This document shows, in pieces, positions 5,332-5,445 of a stretch of 5,445 nucleotides of DNA (the stretch's first letter is position 1; each line of letters starts with the position of its first letter). The translations under genes and the position numbers were made by a program. The stretch is from Clostridia bacterium (GTDB lineage: Bacteria; Bacillota; Clostridia; Christensenellales; Aristaeellaceae), in the NCBI GenBank assembly GCA_900769075.1, contig CAAGFE010000102.1, positions 1 through 5,445 on the forward strand, in the 5' to 3' direction. Below the pieces are notes generated by a model. The model made no database searches, was not told where the DNA came from, and saw only the letters and a program-made list of their open reading frames with translations.

Positions 5332-5361
5332 TCGAAAAAGTGGCTGCGGCCACTTTTTCGA
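5332..5361. terminator. 13-bp symmetric hairpin, possible bidirectional terminator
   Basis: TCGAAAAAGTGGC and GCCACTTTTTCGA form a perfect 13-bp stem around a TGCG loop (CGCA on minus). The core GTGGC/GCCAC stem is followed by TTTTT and preceded by AAAAA on either strand, so it has the form of an intrinsic terminator in both directions, although the tract pairs within the stem. With the terminator at 5272-5303 it would give tandem termination of minus-strand transcripts. It could equally be the core of a dispersed palindromic repeat. Confidence 0.6.
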
Positions 5362-5376
5362 TAAGGGAGGGGGCCT

Positions 5377-5402
5377 CCGCTTCTGCGGAAGCGGGCATTT
5401 TC
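5377..5402 (+). terminator. Hairpin with TGCG loop and weak T-tract, possible plus-strand terminator
   Basis: CCGCTTC, TGCG and GAAGCGG form a 7-bp perfect stem (5377-5394) followed by GCATTTTC. The four-T run is weak and starts 3 nt after the stem, so termination function is uncertain. The TGCG loop is the same as in the neighbouring 13-bp hairpin. Confidence 0.4.
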
Positions 5403-5405
5403 ACT

Positions 5406-5421
5406 GTCAGCTAAAGCTGAC
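5406..5421. repeat. Short perfect inverted repeat abutting the adapter
   Basis: GTCAGC, TAAA and GCTGAC form a 6-bp stem with a 4-nt loop (the fully symmetric core GTCAGCT-AA-AGCTGAC is 7 bp). It ends one base before the adapter sequence, so its outer flank is not known. Confidence 0.55.
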
Positions 5422-5422
5422 G

Positions 5423-5445
5423 AGATCGGAAGAGCACACGTCTGA
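5423..5445 (+). other. Illumina TruSeq adapter sequence (artefact)
   Basis: The last 23 bases begin AGATCGGAAGAGCACACG and continue TCTGA, identical to the start of the standard TruSeq read-through adapter. They are not genomic. They mark the true contig end at about 5422 and show that reads with short inserts were not fully trimmed before assembly. Confidence 0.97.

Larger units (their letters stand above)
5304..5422. repeat. Multi-hairpin intergenic element, truncated at the right
   Basis: This stretch holds no credible gene and is almost wholly made of short perfect palindromes at 5307-5323, 5332-5361, 5377-5394 and 5406-5421. TGACAG (5322-5327) and CTGTCA (5404-5409) are inverted copies that could enclose the two central hairpins. 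Such density suggests a dispersed palindromic repeat (REP/MITE-like), a structured RNA or a terminator cluster. Which of these applies cannot be decided from one copy. Confidence 0.45.

Noticed and set aside
4967..5404. A 145-codon minus-strand frame starting MKMPASAEAEAP
   Set aside because: It would read through the hairpin cluster, the terminator and the promoter, and overlaps the ADP-ribosylglycohydrolase gene in another frame. Its N-terminal residues are translated palindromes.
5304..5422. A CRISPR array
   Set aside because: The palindromes differ from each other in sequence and there are no direct repeats with regular spacers.

Overview
The window looks like the end-to-end sequence of a short contig from a GC-rich member of the Bacillota, probably class Clostridia. 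Three things suggest this. The first ~175 nt of the 16S rRNA look clostridial. The 5'-UTRs carry strong AGGAGG-type ribosome binding sites. A short (YaaO/SpeA-type) Orn/Lys/Arg decarboxylase lies directly before thymidylate kinase, as in Bacillus subtilis yaaO-tmk. I cannot name a genus from the sequence alone. Both ends look like assembly ends: the left end breaks inside a 16S gene (a multicopy repeat), and the last 23 bases match an Illumina TruSeq adapter.

Every supported gene is on the minus strand, so the biological reading order is right to left. From the right: adapter (5423-5445); a cluster of short perfect hairpins (about 5307-5421); a rho-independent terminator (5272-5303) that closes whatever lies upstream; and an extended -10 promoter (5241-5269). 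Then comes a tight four-gene operon: an ADP-ribosylglycohydrolase (4198-5211), a PLP-dependent basic amino-acid decarboxylase (2827-4182), a HAD phosphatase fused in frame to thymidylate kinase (1559-2842) and mnmA (458-1558). Junctions are 15 nt, a 16-nt overlap and 0 nt, so transcription as one unit and translational coupling are likely. The mnmA stop codon lies in the loop of a long hairpin and overlaps the start of a possible 35-residue small ORF (354-461). No convincing terminator follows.

Next, reading the same way, are phased A-tracts (350-384), a near-consensus rRNA promoter (317-345), a ~135-nt rRNA leader with two hairpins and a conserved leader box, and the 5' end of 16S rRNA, which leaves the window at base 1.

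The operon mixes housekeeping functions: dTTP synthesis (tmk), wobble-uridine thiolation of tRNA (mnmA), polyamine-type amino-acid decarboxylation, and removal of ADP-ribose. The most unusual items are the HAD-TMK fusion, the hairpin that presents the mnmA stop codon and a possible start codon in its loop, and the multi-hairpin intergenic element at the right edge. I found no CRISPR array, transposase, tRNA or phage gene. I do not see a clearly new multi-gene system here.
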